From: an uncultured Eubacteriales bacterium
GTDB taxonomy: Bacteria; Bacillota; Clostridia; Oscillospirales; Oscillospiraceae
Reading direction: 5' to 3'
Assembly: GCA_900549405.1 (NCBI GenBank)
Contig: URNZ01000003.1
Location: 16,179 to 80,178 of the forward strand
DNA length: 64,000 nt
Both the position numbers and the translations under genes were made by a program. The notes below the pieces were generated by a model that was given only the letters and a program-made list of their open reading frames with translations, did not search any database and was not told the origin of the DNA. Of this stretch, positions 25,406 through 33,878 are shown piece by piece (the first letter of the stretch is position 1; each line of letters opens with the position of its first letter).

Positions 25406-26862
25406 ACGAAAAGCCTCCCTTCCGGCAGGGACGTGCGCCGGGCGCTGGCGGCGCCCAGGGCCAGCACGGCCCAGAACAGGAACATGACCCGATAGTTATA
25501 GAAGGAGTAGTCCGTCATGGCCTGGACCAAAAAGCCGCACACTCCGGCGGTGAACGCGATCTGGAGCAGACGGCTGGCCGGGTCCTTCTCCCGGCTCATG
25601 GCGGAGCAGAGCATACGGAAATAGACAAACAGCAGCAGCAGGAACACCGCCAGGGCGGCGATGCCCGCGTCGCACACGATCTGCAAAAACAGGTTGTGGG
25701 CGTGGGGGGCCACGATGCCGTTATAGCTGTAGGCGGGATAGACCATGTTAAAGGCTCCGTCCCCCGGCCCGATGCCGCACAGCCAATAGTCCTTCAGCAT
25801 GGCCAGGGTGCCTATCCAGATGTACACCCGGTAAGAGGTGGAGTTGTCCGTCAGGTTGCCGATGCTGGTGAAGCGGGAGATCACCGTCTCCGGCAGGACG
25901 AAGTACAGTCCCACCAGAGCGAAGGGGGCCAGCAGGATTAGCTGGGGGTGCCACAGCACGGCGAACACCGCCCCGGCAAACAGCAGGCCCAGCCAGGCGC
26001 CGCGAGAGAAGGTGAGGATCATGCACACGCACATCACCCCGCAGCAGGCCAGGTAATAAAGCCGCCGCAGCCAGTCCTTGGCCGAGAGCAGCTTGGCCCC
26101 GGCGATGGGGATGACCAGCAGCAGATACTGGCCCATCATGTTGGGGTTGCCCATGGTGGCGGGGACCCGGAAGCGGATGGAGGAGAACATGTCGCTGTCC
26201 ACCCAGGCCGCCGACTGATAGCCCCAGCCGAAGAGATACTGCAAGATGCCATAGAAGGACACCAGCGCCCCCACCGTGACCACCAGGGCCAGCAGAGTAT
26301 CTAGCTGGCGGCGGGTGGTGATGGCGTTATACAGCACCAGGGCGAACAGGATAAAGGCCACCGACAGCACGCCGGGCAGCAGACTGGTCTTCAGATTGAC
26401 GGAGAACAGGGTGCCCGCCAGATAGACGGCGGCATACAGCACGATATACCGGTTGGTGGGGGCCCAGGCCAGGGCGCGGTTTTTGTCCCGCACCAGCACC
26501 AGCAGCAGACTGGCATAGCCGATGAGGGCCAGGCCCAGCACCAGCACCGAGGGGCTGAACTTGCACAGCACCGGGGCCAGCACCACCGGCAGGGCGCACC
26601 AGAACCAGGTCTGGAGAAAGACGCTGCCGGAGAACAGCCTGTCCAGGTGCAGGGCCTTATACAGCCAGCACAGGCCGCCCCGCACCCAGGACCACAGACG
26701 GAAGAACACGCTGCCCTCCGACGCCCCGGCCACCCAGCCCGCGGGGTGGAGGAACCACTGCACCACCCGGCTATTCTGCCACTGGCGGCCACACCACAGG
26801 CACAGAACGGACAGCAGACGCCAGAGATAGCTGCCGTCCAGGATTTGTTTCACTTGTTCCAT
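25402..26862 (-). CDS. O-antigen-ligase/polymerase family membrane protein
   Basis: A 486-residue protein with about 11-12 transmembrane segments and a large loop (about residues 290-370) containing TYRVYIWIGTLAMLKDYWLCGIGPGDGAFNMVYP and the Wzy_C/WaaL-type PHAHNLFLQIVCDAG with conserved histidines. Members join or polymerise undecaprenyl-linked glycans outside the membrane. In a Gram-positive with SLH proteins the likely role is assembly or attachment of the secondary wall polymer. It sits directly after murJ (60 bases) and is coupled to the following GT4. Confidence 0.87.
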   Translation of the reverse strand: MEQVKQILDGSYLWRLLSVLCLWCGRQWQNSRVVQWFLHPAGWVAGASEGSVFFRLWSWVRGGLCWLYKALHLDRLFSGSVFLQTWFWCALPVVLAPVLCKFSPSVLVLGLALIGYASLLLVLVRDKNRALAWAPTNRYIVLYAAVYLAGTLFSVNLKTSLLPGVLSVAFILFALVLYNAITTRRQLDTLLALVVTVGALVSFYGILQYLFGWGYQSAAWVDSDMFSSIRFRVPATMGNPNMMGQYLLLVIPIAGAKLLSAKDWLRRLYYLACCGVMCVCMILTFSRGAWLGLLFAGAVFAVLWHPQLILLAPFALVGLYFVLPETVISRFTSIGNLTDNSTSYRVYIWIGTLAMLKDYWLCGIGPGDGAFNMVYPAYSYNGIVAPHAHNLFLQIVCDAGIAALAVFLLLLFVYFRMLCSAMSREKDPASRLLQIAFTAGVCGFLVQAMTDYSFYNYRVMFLFWAVLALGAASARRTSLPEGRLFV

Positions 26863-26922
26863 GACTCGACCTCACTTTGATAGCGGCACAAGGGCCGCCA
26901 GAGTATGAAGAATAGGATTTGT

Positions 26923-28479
26923 TTAGCTGCGCTTGCCCCGGGCCAGGGAGACCACCAGCTTGGCCTCGGGCACGGCCAGGGCCAGGGTCAGCACAAAATA
27001 GACGATCAGGCCGACCAGAGCGCAGCCGCCCAGACTGAGCAGCTCGCCGATCTTGCCCCCGGGCAGGACCCCGGTCAGCAGAGACAGGACTCCGGCGGCG
27101 GCCAGGCCGGTGACGGCGGCGGCCAGGAGCATCTTCACCAGGTCCAGGCCCATGGTCCGGTCCAGCACCCCCTCTCCCCGGCGCTGCATGGGCAGCAGCA
27201 GGAGCAGGGCGTATACCGTGGAGGACACCGCCGAGGAGAAGGCCAGCCCCGCCACCTGGAAGGGGCCGGTGAGCACCATGCACAGGGCGATGTTCACCAG
27301 AATGGACACCCCTCCGGCGACTAACGGCGTCTTCCCGTCCTGCCGGGCGAAATAGGCCCGGCTGAGGATGTTCTGCACGGCATAGCCCGCCATGCCCAGG
27401 GACAGGAAGATCAAAGCGGAGGAGGTGATGCCCACGGCGAAGTCGTCAAACTCCCCGCCCCCGTACAAAAAGGAGATGAGGGGCCGGGAGACGGCCATCA
27501 GCCCCGCGGACATGGGCAGCACGAAATAGAGACTGCTGTGGACCGTCTGGCGGATGGTGTCCCGAAAGGCGCTCTCCTTGCCCCCGGCGGTGAGCCGGGA
27601 CAGGCGGGGGAAGATCACGTTGGTGATGGACAGGATAAAGGTGCCCGCGATGACCAGATACAGGTTGTTGGAATACTCCATGGCGGACACGCCCGCCCCG
27701 TCATACAGACGGGAGCCGAAGCGGGAGTTGATGACCAGGTTGATGGGCTGCACCCAGGTGGACACCATCACCGGGCCCATCAGGGCAAAGACCTTGCGCA
27801 TTCCCTCGCTGCCTATGGCGCACATGGGCTGGAACCGATAGCCCGTGGCCTTTAAAGAGGGCAGCTGAATAAGGCCCTGGAGCAGCCAACCCAGCAGATA
27901 GGCCCCGGCCAGGCCATAGATGCCAAAGGTGTGGTCAAAGAAGAGAAAATAGACGATGATGACCAGGTTGGACGCCGCCGACATGAGGGCCGGGGCGGTG
28001 AAACGGTCCTGGGCCTGTAAAACGCCCACCAGGGAAAAAGCCACCCCGGAGAAGAGCACCGTGGGGAACATGACCCGGGTGAGGGAGGCGGCCAGGGCGG
28101 TGGTGGCCGGGTCGGCATAGTCGGCAAACAGGGCCACCAGAGCCTGGGGGAACAGCATCCCGATCAGGGTGAGGGCCCCGGTGAGCAGGGCCATGACGGT
28201 GATGAAGTTCCCGGCGAAGCGAAAGGCCTCCTTCCGGCCCTTCTTCTCTAAAAACTCGCTGAACACGGGGATAAAGCAGGCGGCGATGGCCGAGGCGAAC
28301 ACCGCGTCGAAAAACACCCGGGGGATGCGGCTGGCGGTGAAAAAGGCGTTGGCCTGAACGCCCACGCTGTAGTGGACGGCCAGCAGCCGGTCCCGGTAAA
28401 GGCCCATGACCTTGCCCAGCAGGGTGACCAGCATGACCACGCTGATGGTCTTGGCCGCGTTGTTTGACTGTTGCTCCAA
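26923..28479 (-). CDS. murJ: MurJ-family lipid flippase (MVF)
   Basis: A 518-residue, 14-segment protein of the MurJ/MVF family, known to flip lipid II across the membrane. Family features include GLYRDRLLAVHYSVGVQANAFFTASRIP near the start and the long run of paired helices. The frame opens at 28557, but TTG 28479 is preceded by GAAGGAGG and begins exactly where family members begin, so that start is chosen. It is the first gene of the envelope operon. The position next to polymer-assembly genes allows that this copy moves a wall-polymer precursor rather than lipid II. Confidence 0.9.
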   Translation of the reverse strand: MEQQSNNAAKTISVVMLVTLLGKVMGLYRDRLLAVHYSVGVQANAFFTASRIPRVFFDAVFASAIAACFIPVFSEFLEKKGRKEAFRFAGNFITVMALLTGALTLIGMLFPQALVALFADYADPATTALAASLTRVMFPTVLFSGVAFSLVGVLQAQDRFTAPALMSAASNLVIIVYFLFFDHTFGIYGLAGAYLLGWLLQGLIQLPSLKATGYRFQPMCAIGSEGMRKVFALMGPVMVSTWVQPINLVINSRFGSRLYDGAGVSAMEYSNNLYLVIAGTFILSITNVIFPRLSRLTAGGKESAFRDTIRQTVHSSLYFVLPMSAGLMAVSRPLISFLYGGGEFDDFAVGITSSALIFLSLGMAGYAVQNILSRAYFARQDGKTPLVAGGVSILVNIALCMVLTGPFQVAGLAFSSAVSSTVYALLLLLPMQRRGEGVLDRTMGLDLVKMLLAAAVTGLAAAGVLSLLTGVLPGGKIGELLSLGGCALVGLIVYFVLTLALAVPEAKLVVSLARGKRS

Positions 28480-28545
28480 GGGTCGACCTCCTTCAAACTT
28501 GGGGAGAGGTTTTGAAAAAGCGGCGGCAGTGGCCGCAATCGACTT

Positions 28546-28574
28546 ATTGTACACCAATGTGAGTACATTTTCAA
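28546..28574 (-). promoter_or_regulatory. Sigma-A promoter of the envelope operon
   Basis: Minus strand TTGAAA (28569-28574), 17 bases, TACAAT (28546-28551), about 65 bases before the murJ start. Confidence 0.75.
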
Positions 28575-28655
28575 CCGTTGGGGCGGAGCATTCACAGCTT
28601 GTTTACACTTGCGGGGAAAGGCACAGGATACCAGGAGAATTTCACCCGCTTTTGG

Positions 28656-28684
28656 TTGAAAAGCCGGGAAAACCCTGCTATAAT
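28656..28684 (+). promoter_or_regulatory. Sigma-A promoter of the glycosidase/SLH gene
   Basis: TTGAAA (28656-28661), 17 bases, TATAAT (28679-28684). A stem AAGGCCCCCG/CGGGGGCTTT (about 28697-28725) follows in the leader. The divergent murJ promoter is about 80 bases away; no other feature seen in this 316-base gap. Confidence 0.8.
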
Positions 28685-28795
28685 GTGCGGGAATGTAAGG
28701 CCCCCGGCCCGGACACGGGGGCTTTGAACGGGAACAGACCGCGTCCGGGAGCCACAAGGGGCGGGAGCGCCGCCCGGATACAAAAAGGAGCGAGC

Positions 28796-31699
28796 ATGAA
28801 AACAAGCGCAAAGACCGGCCTGCTGCGGCGGGCCACGGCCCTGGCCCTGGCGGTGGTGCTGTCCATCCCCAGCGCCTTTGCCGCCGCGGGGGACAAGAAG
28901 ATACAGACCAGTACCCAGCTGGTCAGCGGACTGAGCTATCAGAACACGGTGACGGCCAACAACGGCAGCCGGGTGGAGAGCTTCTCGTTGGAGCTGGAGC
29001 CCGGGGCGGCGGCCCAGCCCATCCTGCTGCAATCGGCGGGGACGGTGTATGGCGCGGCCACCATCAACAAGGCGGTCAGCCGGGCGGAGAGCCTGGGCTA
29101 TCACGTGCTGGGGGCCATCAACACCGACTTCTTCGCCACCTCCACCGGCGTGCCCATGGGCATCGTCATCGAGGACGGGGACTATCAGTCCAGCCCGGAG
29201 AACGAGGCGGCCATGACCGTCACCGACGGCAAGGTCCAGTTGGTGGAGAACCCCAAGATCCAGCTGACCCTGACCAACCAGACCAACGGCACCCAGATCC
29301 ACCCCCAGCACCTGAACAAGGTCCGGGCGGCCACCGGGGGCATGTACTTAATGAACCGGCACTTCTCCACCGTGTCCACCCGCACCTCCACCTCCGGCTG
29401 GTATGTGCGCATGAAGCTGGTGGACGGCAGCGAGGGGGCCAAGCTGGCCCTGAACACCGACCTGACCCTTCAGGTGACGGAGATGCTCCAGTCCAGCTAC
29501 CCCCTGGACATCGGGGAGGACGAATATGTCCTCACCGCCGACGATGCCTCCGGCTATCTGTTCAACTATCAGACCTTTGCCGTGGGGGACAAGATCACCC
29601 TGCGGGCCAGCTGTGACGACGAGACCCTGTCCAATGCCCAGTGGGCCGGGGGCGTGGGGGATATCATGGTGAAAAACGGCTCCCTCACCGACAGCAGCAA
29701 GTGGAACTATATGAACGACGGCCGGGCCCCCCGCACCGCTTTGGGCGTGAAGGCGGACGGCACCCTGCTGGTGTACGCCGTGGACGGCCGCCAGAGCGGC
29801 TATTCCATCGGCCTGAGCCAGAAGGACCTGGCTGAGGAGATGCGGGACCGGGGCTGCCAGTGGGTGGTGAACCTGGACGGCGGCGGCTCCACCGCCATCT
29901 CCGTGTGGTATCCGGGCCAGAGCGCCATCTCCATCAAGAACATCCCCTCTGACGGGCGGCCCCGCAGCTGCGCCACCTATCTGCTGCTGGTGGCCGACGA
30001 GAAGGGGGACGGCGTCCCCACCCGCCTGGCCCTGAAGGAGGAGGGCCAGACCGTCCTCACCGGCTCGGAGTTCACCCTCCCCGGGGCGGTGGCCCTGGAC
30101 AAGGGGCTGAACGTGACCAATTCCAATGTGACCGACGTCGCCATCACCTCGGGCAGCGGCCTGGGGACCATTTCCGGCGGCGTCTACACCGCCGGGGGCC
30201 AGAGCGGCGTGGAGCGGCTCCAGCTCTCCTCGCCCAGCCTGGGCGTGACGGGGACCTCTCAACTGAACATCGTCTCCGGCCTTACGGTGCTCACCGTGTC
30301 CAAAAAGGGCAGCTCTAACGCCCTGAGTTCCCTGACGGTGAAGCCGGGGGACAGCGTGCAGATGGCCATCGCCGGCAGCTATTGGGGCCGCACCGCCCTG
30401 CGCAGCTGGAAGGGCGTGTCTGTCTCCGTCTCCGGGGACATCGGCACGGTGGACGAAAACGGCCTGTTCACCGCCGGAAAGACGGGGGGAAGCGGGACTA
30501 TTACCGTCTCTGCCGGGGGACAGACCAAAACCGTGAAGGTGACGGTGAAGGATACCCACGCCGACGTGCCCCAGGGCCACTGGGCCTATGAGGCGGTGGA
30601 ATACTGCTATGAAAAGGGCATCGTGGGCGGCGTGTCCGCCAACCTGTTTGGCCGGGACTATCAGATCCGCCGGGGGGACTTTATGCTCATGCTGTATAAC
30701 GCCGTGGGCCGCCCCGCCGTGTCCACCGGCTGCACTTTTACCGATGTGAGCCAGAGCGACTATTACTACACCGCCCTGGCCTGGGCCCAGAGCGCGGGCC
30801 TGGCCTCGGGCACCGGGGACGGGAGCTATTCCCCCACCAGCTCCGTCACCCGGGAGCAGGCCTTCACCATTCTGCGCAAGGCCATGCCCCTGCTGGGCAA
30901 GACCTGCCCGGACGCCAGCCTGTCGGTGCTGAACGCCTTCTCGGACAAGGAGCAGATCGCCGACTATGCCAAGGGCCACACCGCCACCCTGGTGGCCCAG
31001 GGGGTGGTCAGCGGCAAGGGCACGGGCATCGATCCCAAGGGCAACCTGACCCGGGCGGAGATGGCCGCCCTGCTGTACAAGCTGATGACCTATACCCCCA
31101 TCACCGACGTGCCCACCGACCCGGTGACCCCCAGCCAGCCGGAGACGCCCGAGCAGCCCAGCCAGCCGGAGACGCCGGACACCCCGGATACTCCGGTGAC
31201 CCCCGAGCAGCCTGACACGCCGGACACCCCCGCCCAGGAGGTCTCCCTCACCCTGGATGTGAGCCAGCTGGCCCTGAATGCCGGGGAGAGCAGAGCGCTC
31301 ATCGCCACCCTGTCCCCGGAGCAGACCGGGGCGGTCGTCACCTGGAGCTGCGACTCCTCCGCCGCCGCTGTGGCCGCTGACGGCACGGTGACCAACCTGA
31401 ACACCGCCGCCGGGACGGTCCAGGCCACCATCACCGCCACTTGGAGCGGGAAGAGCGCCTCCTGCACCGTGGACTGCCAGCCCGCCCAGCGCACCGGCAC
31501 CGTCTTCGACGCGGACGTGGGCCTGAACGTGCGCTCCGGCCCGGGCACCACCAACCCGGTGGTGGACCGGCGGAGCAACGGGGACGTGCTCATTGTGGAG
31601 AGCGTGGAAAACGGCTGGTGCAAGGTCCTGTACCGCAACGCCGCAGGCCAGGCCGCCCGGGGCTATGTCTCCGCCGATTACCTCCAGCTATCCAACTGA
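28796..31699 (+). CDS. Secreted phosphodiester-glycosidase-like protein with SLH, Big2-like and SH3 domains
   Basis: A 967-residue wall protein. After a signal peptide (about 1-29) comes a phosphodiester glycosidase domain (NAGPA/DUF2233 type, about 90-400; APRTALGVKADGTLLVYAVDG and NLDGGGSTA near 360), known in relatives to cleave sugar-phosphodiester links. Then come Ig-like stretches (about 400-580), three SLH motifs (about 585-765), a Pro/Thr/Glu linker (768-815), a Big2-like domain and a C-terminal SH3b domain (NVRSGPG, GYVSADYLQL). SLH lies in the middle, unlike the usual terminal position. ATG 28796 has AAAGGAG; the frame open from 28406 has no start signals. Probably wall-polymer remodelling. 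Confidence 0.88.
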   Translation: MKTSAKTGLLRRATALALAVVLSIPSAFAAAGDKKIQTSTQLVSGLSYQNTVTANNGSRVESFSLELEPGAAAQPILLQSAGTVYGAATINKAVSRAESLGYHVLGAINTDFFATSTGVPMGIVIEDGDYQSSPENEAAMTVTDGKVQLVENPKIQLTLTNQTNGTQIHPQHLNKVRAATGGMYLMNRHFSTVSTRTSTSGWYVRMKLVDGSEGAKLALNTDLTLQVTEMLQSSYPLDIGEDEYVLTADDASGYLFNYQTFAVGDKITLRASCDDETLSNAQWAGGVGDIMVKNGSLTDSSKWNYMNDGRAPRTALGVKADGTLLVYAVDGRQSGYSIGLSQKDLAEEMRDRGCQWVVNLDGGGSTAISVWYPGQSAISIKNIPSDGRPRSCATYLLLVADEKGDGVPTRLALKEEGQTVLTGSEFTLPGAVALDKGLNVTNSNVTDVAITSGSGLGTISGGVYTAGGQSGVERLQLSSPSLGVTGTSQLNIVSGLTVLTVSKKGSSNALSSLTVKPGDSVQMAIAGSYWGRTALRSWKGVSVSVSGDIGTVDENGLFTAGKTGGSGTITVSAGGQTKTVKVTVKDTHADVPQGHWAYEAVEYCYEKGIVGGVSANLFGRDYQIRRGDFMLMLYNAVGRPAVSTGCTFTDVSQSDYYYTALAWAQSAGLASGTGDGSYSPTSSVTREQAFTILRKAMPLLGKTCPDASLSVLNAFSDKEQIADYAKGHTATLVAQGVVSGKGTGIDPKGNLTRAEMAALLYKLMTYTPITDVPTDPVTPSQPETPEQPSQPETPDTPDTPVTPEQPDTPDTPAQEVSLTLDVSQLALNAGESRALIATLSPEQTGAVVTWSCDSSAAAVAADGTVTNLNTAAGTVQATITATWSGKSASCTVDCQPAQRTGTVFDADVGLNVRSGPGTTNPVVDRRSNGDVLIVESVENGWCKVLYRNAAGQAARGYVSADYLQLSN

Positions 31700-31709
31700 A
31701 TATAAAAAT

Positions 31710-31743
31710 AAGCGAGCCGCCCCGATTTGGGACGGCTCGCTTT
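31710..31743. terminator. Bidirectional terminator SLH gene / galE
   Basis: AAGCGAGCCG and CGGCTCGCTT pair around an inner CCC/GGG stem, with A and T tracts on either side. Confidence 0.9.
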
Positions 31744-31745
31744 GC

Positions 31746-32735
31746 TTACTGGTTATACCCATTGGGGTGGCTCTTGTGCCAGGCCCAGGCCGTGGCCACG
31801 ATGGTGTTCAGGTCGGCAAACTGGGGCTTCCAGCCCAGAACGGACTTGGCCTTGTCCGAGGAGGCCACCAGCTGGGCCGGGTCCCCTGCCCGCCGGGGAC
31901 AGATCTCCGCCGGGATGGGGTGGCCGGTGACGGCCCGGGCCACGTCGATGACCTCCTTCACCGAGAAGCCCACGCCGTTGCCCAGGTTGAACACGTTGTT
32001 CTCGCCGCCGGAGAGGAGATAGTCCAGGGCCAGAATGTGGGCCTGGGCCAGGTCGGTGACGTGGATGTAATCCCGGATACAGGTGCCGTCGGGGGTGGGG
32101 TAGTCGTCGCCGAAGATAGAAATTTTCTCCCGCTTGCCCCCGGGGACCTGGAGGATCAGGGGGATCAGGTGGGTCTCCGGGTCGTGGGCTTCGCCGATGG
32201 CCCCGGAGGGGTGGGCGCCGCAGGCGTTGAAATACCGCAGGGCCACATAGCGCAGGCCGTGGGCCTGGCTGGTCCAGCGCATCATGTGTTCCATGGCCAG
32301 CTTGGTCTCGCCATAGCAGTTGGTGGGCTGGGTGCGGTCGGTCTCCAGAATGGGCACCCGCTCCGGCTCGCCATAGGTGGCGGCGGTGGAGGAGAATACG
32401 ATCTTGTCCACCCCGTGGGCCACCATAGACCGCAGCAGGGTGGTGGTGCCGCACAGGTTGTTGTCGTAATACTTCAGGGGGTCCTTCATAGACTCGCCCA
32501 CCTGAGAGGAGGCGGCGAAGTGGATGACGCCGTCGATGTGCTCGGTCTCGAACAGCTTGTCCATGGCCGCCCGGTCCCGGATGTCCGCCTGATAGAAGCG
32601 GGCCTTGGGGTGGACGGCGGCCCGGAAGCCGGTGAGCAGGTTATCGGCCACCACCACGTCCCGTCCGGCCTCGATGAGCTCGTGTACGGTGTGGGAGCCG
32701 ATGTATCCGGCTCCGCCCAGAACAAGAATTGCCAT
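31746..32735 (-). CDS. galE: UDP-glucose 4-epimerase
   Basis: A 329-residue SDR enzyme interconverting UDP-glucose and UDP-galactose with bound NAD+. It shows the dinucleotide-binding GGAGYIGSHTV at the N-terminus and the catalytic YGETK (Tyr and Lys), with FSSTAATYG before it. The frame is open to 32777; ATG 32735 gives the canonical family N-terminus (MAILVLGGAGYIG) with GGAAGA before it, while ATG 32747 sits on its own SD-like sequence. It is next to the envelope cluster and can supply UDP-galactose for the wall polymer. Monocistronic. Confidence 0.93.
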   Translation of the reverse strand: MAILVLGGAGYIGSHTVHELIEAGRDVVVADNLLTGFRAAVHPKARFYQADIRDRAAMDKLFETEHIDGVIHFAASSQVGESMKDPLKYYDNNLCGTTTLLRSMVAHGVDKIVFSSTAATYGEPERVPILETDRTQPTNCYGETKLAMEHMMRWTSQAHGLRYVALRYFNACGAHPSGAIGEAHDPETHLIPLILQVPGGKREKISIFGDDYPTPDGTCIRDYIHVTDLAQAHILALDYLLSGGENNVFNLGNGVGFSVKEVIDVARAVTGHPIPAEICPRRAGDPAQLVASSDKAKSVLGWKPQFADLNTIVATAWAWHKSHPNGYNQ

Positions 32736-33008
32736 AGTTTCTTCCATCCTTCCTGTGTGGGGGCGCGGACGCCCCAAAATTCGATAACAAATAGAGATTT
32801 TTCAAGATAAAAATACAAATTGAAATAGAACCTGCCGGAAAACGGCGGTCTTTGAACACCAAAATAGCATATTCAGCCCCGATTTTCAAGGGAGCAGGTC
32901 CGTTTTACCCCGTTCTGCGGGCGAAAAAAGGACAAATTTCCCCGCGTTTCGGCCCCAGGTCGTGGTATGCTCAGGGGGAAAACAGGCAGAGAGTGGAAAA
33001 GGGACGGC

Positions 33009-33040
33009 TTGACAACGCCGGAGGATACCTTTATTATAAT
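33009..33040 (+). promoter_or_regulatory. Promoter of the rRNA methyltransferase gene
   Basis: TTGACA (33009-33014), 17 bases, TATTAT (33032-33037); an overlapping TATAAT (33035-33040) would need a 20-base spacer. The remaining part of the 380-base gap before it (32736-33008) is AT-rich near 32765-32885, where the galE promoter must lie, and shows no ORF. Confidence 0.65.
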
Positions 33041-33116
33041 GCGTACTGAACAAACCGCAAGGGCGGTTTCTTCGGCAAGCAAGAAAACAGAGAGACTGTA
33101 GGGAGATGGTCGGGCC

Positions 33117-33878
33117 GTGAACGCCGAGTATATTACCAGCCGGAAAAATCCGCTGATGACCCAGATCCGCCGCCTGACGGCCAGCCGGTCCCACCGCCGG
33201 GAGCAGGGTCTGTTCCTGGGGGACGGGGTCAAGCTGCTGGAGGAGGCCCTGAAGTGGCACGCCCCGCTGGATACCGTGATGCTGACCGAGGGCGTGGACA
33301 TCCCAGACCTGCCGGATGGGGTGCGCCTGGTGCAGGTGCCCAGGGATGTGATGGCCTCCATCTCCCCCATGGACAGCCCCCAGGGGGCGCTGTTCCTGTG
33401 CCGGACGGGGGAGACCGCCCCGCCGGAGCGTCTGCCCGGCGAGCGCTATCTGGTGCTGGACGGGGTGCAGGACCCGGGGAACGTGGGCACCATCTGGCGC
33501 ACCGCCGACGCCCTGGGGGCGGATGGACTGATCCTGGTCAACGGCTGTGCCGACCCCTGGAACCCCAAAACGGTGCGGGCCACCATGGGGGCTTGCTTCC
33601 GCCTGCCCGTGTATGAGACGGCAGCGGACGGCCTGGCCCCGTGGCTGGGGGAGCAAGGCCTTCCCCTTTACGCCACCGCCCTGCGGGAGGACACGGTGGA
33701 CCTGCGCCAGGCCGACCTGTCCCGCTGCGCCGTGGTCATCGGCAGCGAGGGCCGGGGGATATCCGACGGGCTGCTCTCCCAGTGTGAGAAGACCCTGAAG
33801 ATCCCCATGCGGGCCAGGTGCGAGTCGTTAAATGCCGCCGCCGCCGCCACCGTGGTTTTGTGGGAGATGGGGCGTTAG
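33117..33878 (+). CDS. TrmH/SpoU-family RNA 2'-O-methyltransferase
   Basis: A 253-residue SPOUT methyltransferase using SAM to methylate a ribose 2'-OH in rRNA or tRNA. N-terminal substrate-binding domain (about 1-95, ITSRKNPLMTQIRRL); C-terminal knotted domain with LDGVQDPGNVGTIWRTADA, VIGSEGRGIS and SLNAAAAATVVLWE, the three SpoU motifs. The best relatives by pattern are 23S rRNA methyltransferases of the RlmB/YsgA kind, but the target base is not predictable. It starts with GTG 33117 behind GGGAG. Its end overlaps the convergent MFS gene by four bases. Confidence 0.9.
   Translation: MNAEYITSRKNPLMTQIRRLTASRSHRREQGLFLGDGVKLLEEALKWHAPLDTVMLTEGVDIPDLPDGVRLVQVPRDVMASISPMDSPQGALFLCRTGETAPPERLPGERYLVLDGVQDPGNVGTIWRTADALGADGLILVNGCADPWNPKTVRATMGACFRLPVYETAADGLAPWLGEQGLPLYATALREDTVDLRQADLSRCAVVIGSEGRGISDGLLSQCEKTLKIPMRARCESLNAAAAATVVLWEMGR

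Noticed and set aside
24317-25495. 392-codon plus-strand frame opposite the GT4 gene
   Set aside because: Antisense shadow with His/Gly/Val-rich composition, no ribosome site, and it crosses two coupled minus-strand genes.
29348-30979. 543-codon minus-strand frame opposite the glycosidase/SLH gene
   Set aside because: Gly/His/Ala-rich antisense composition and no start signals.
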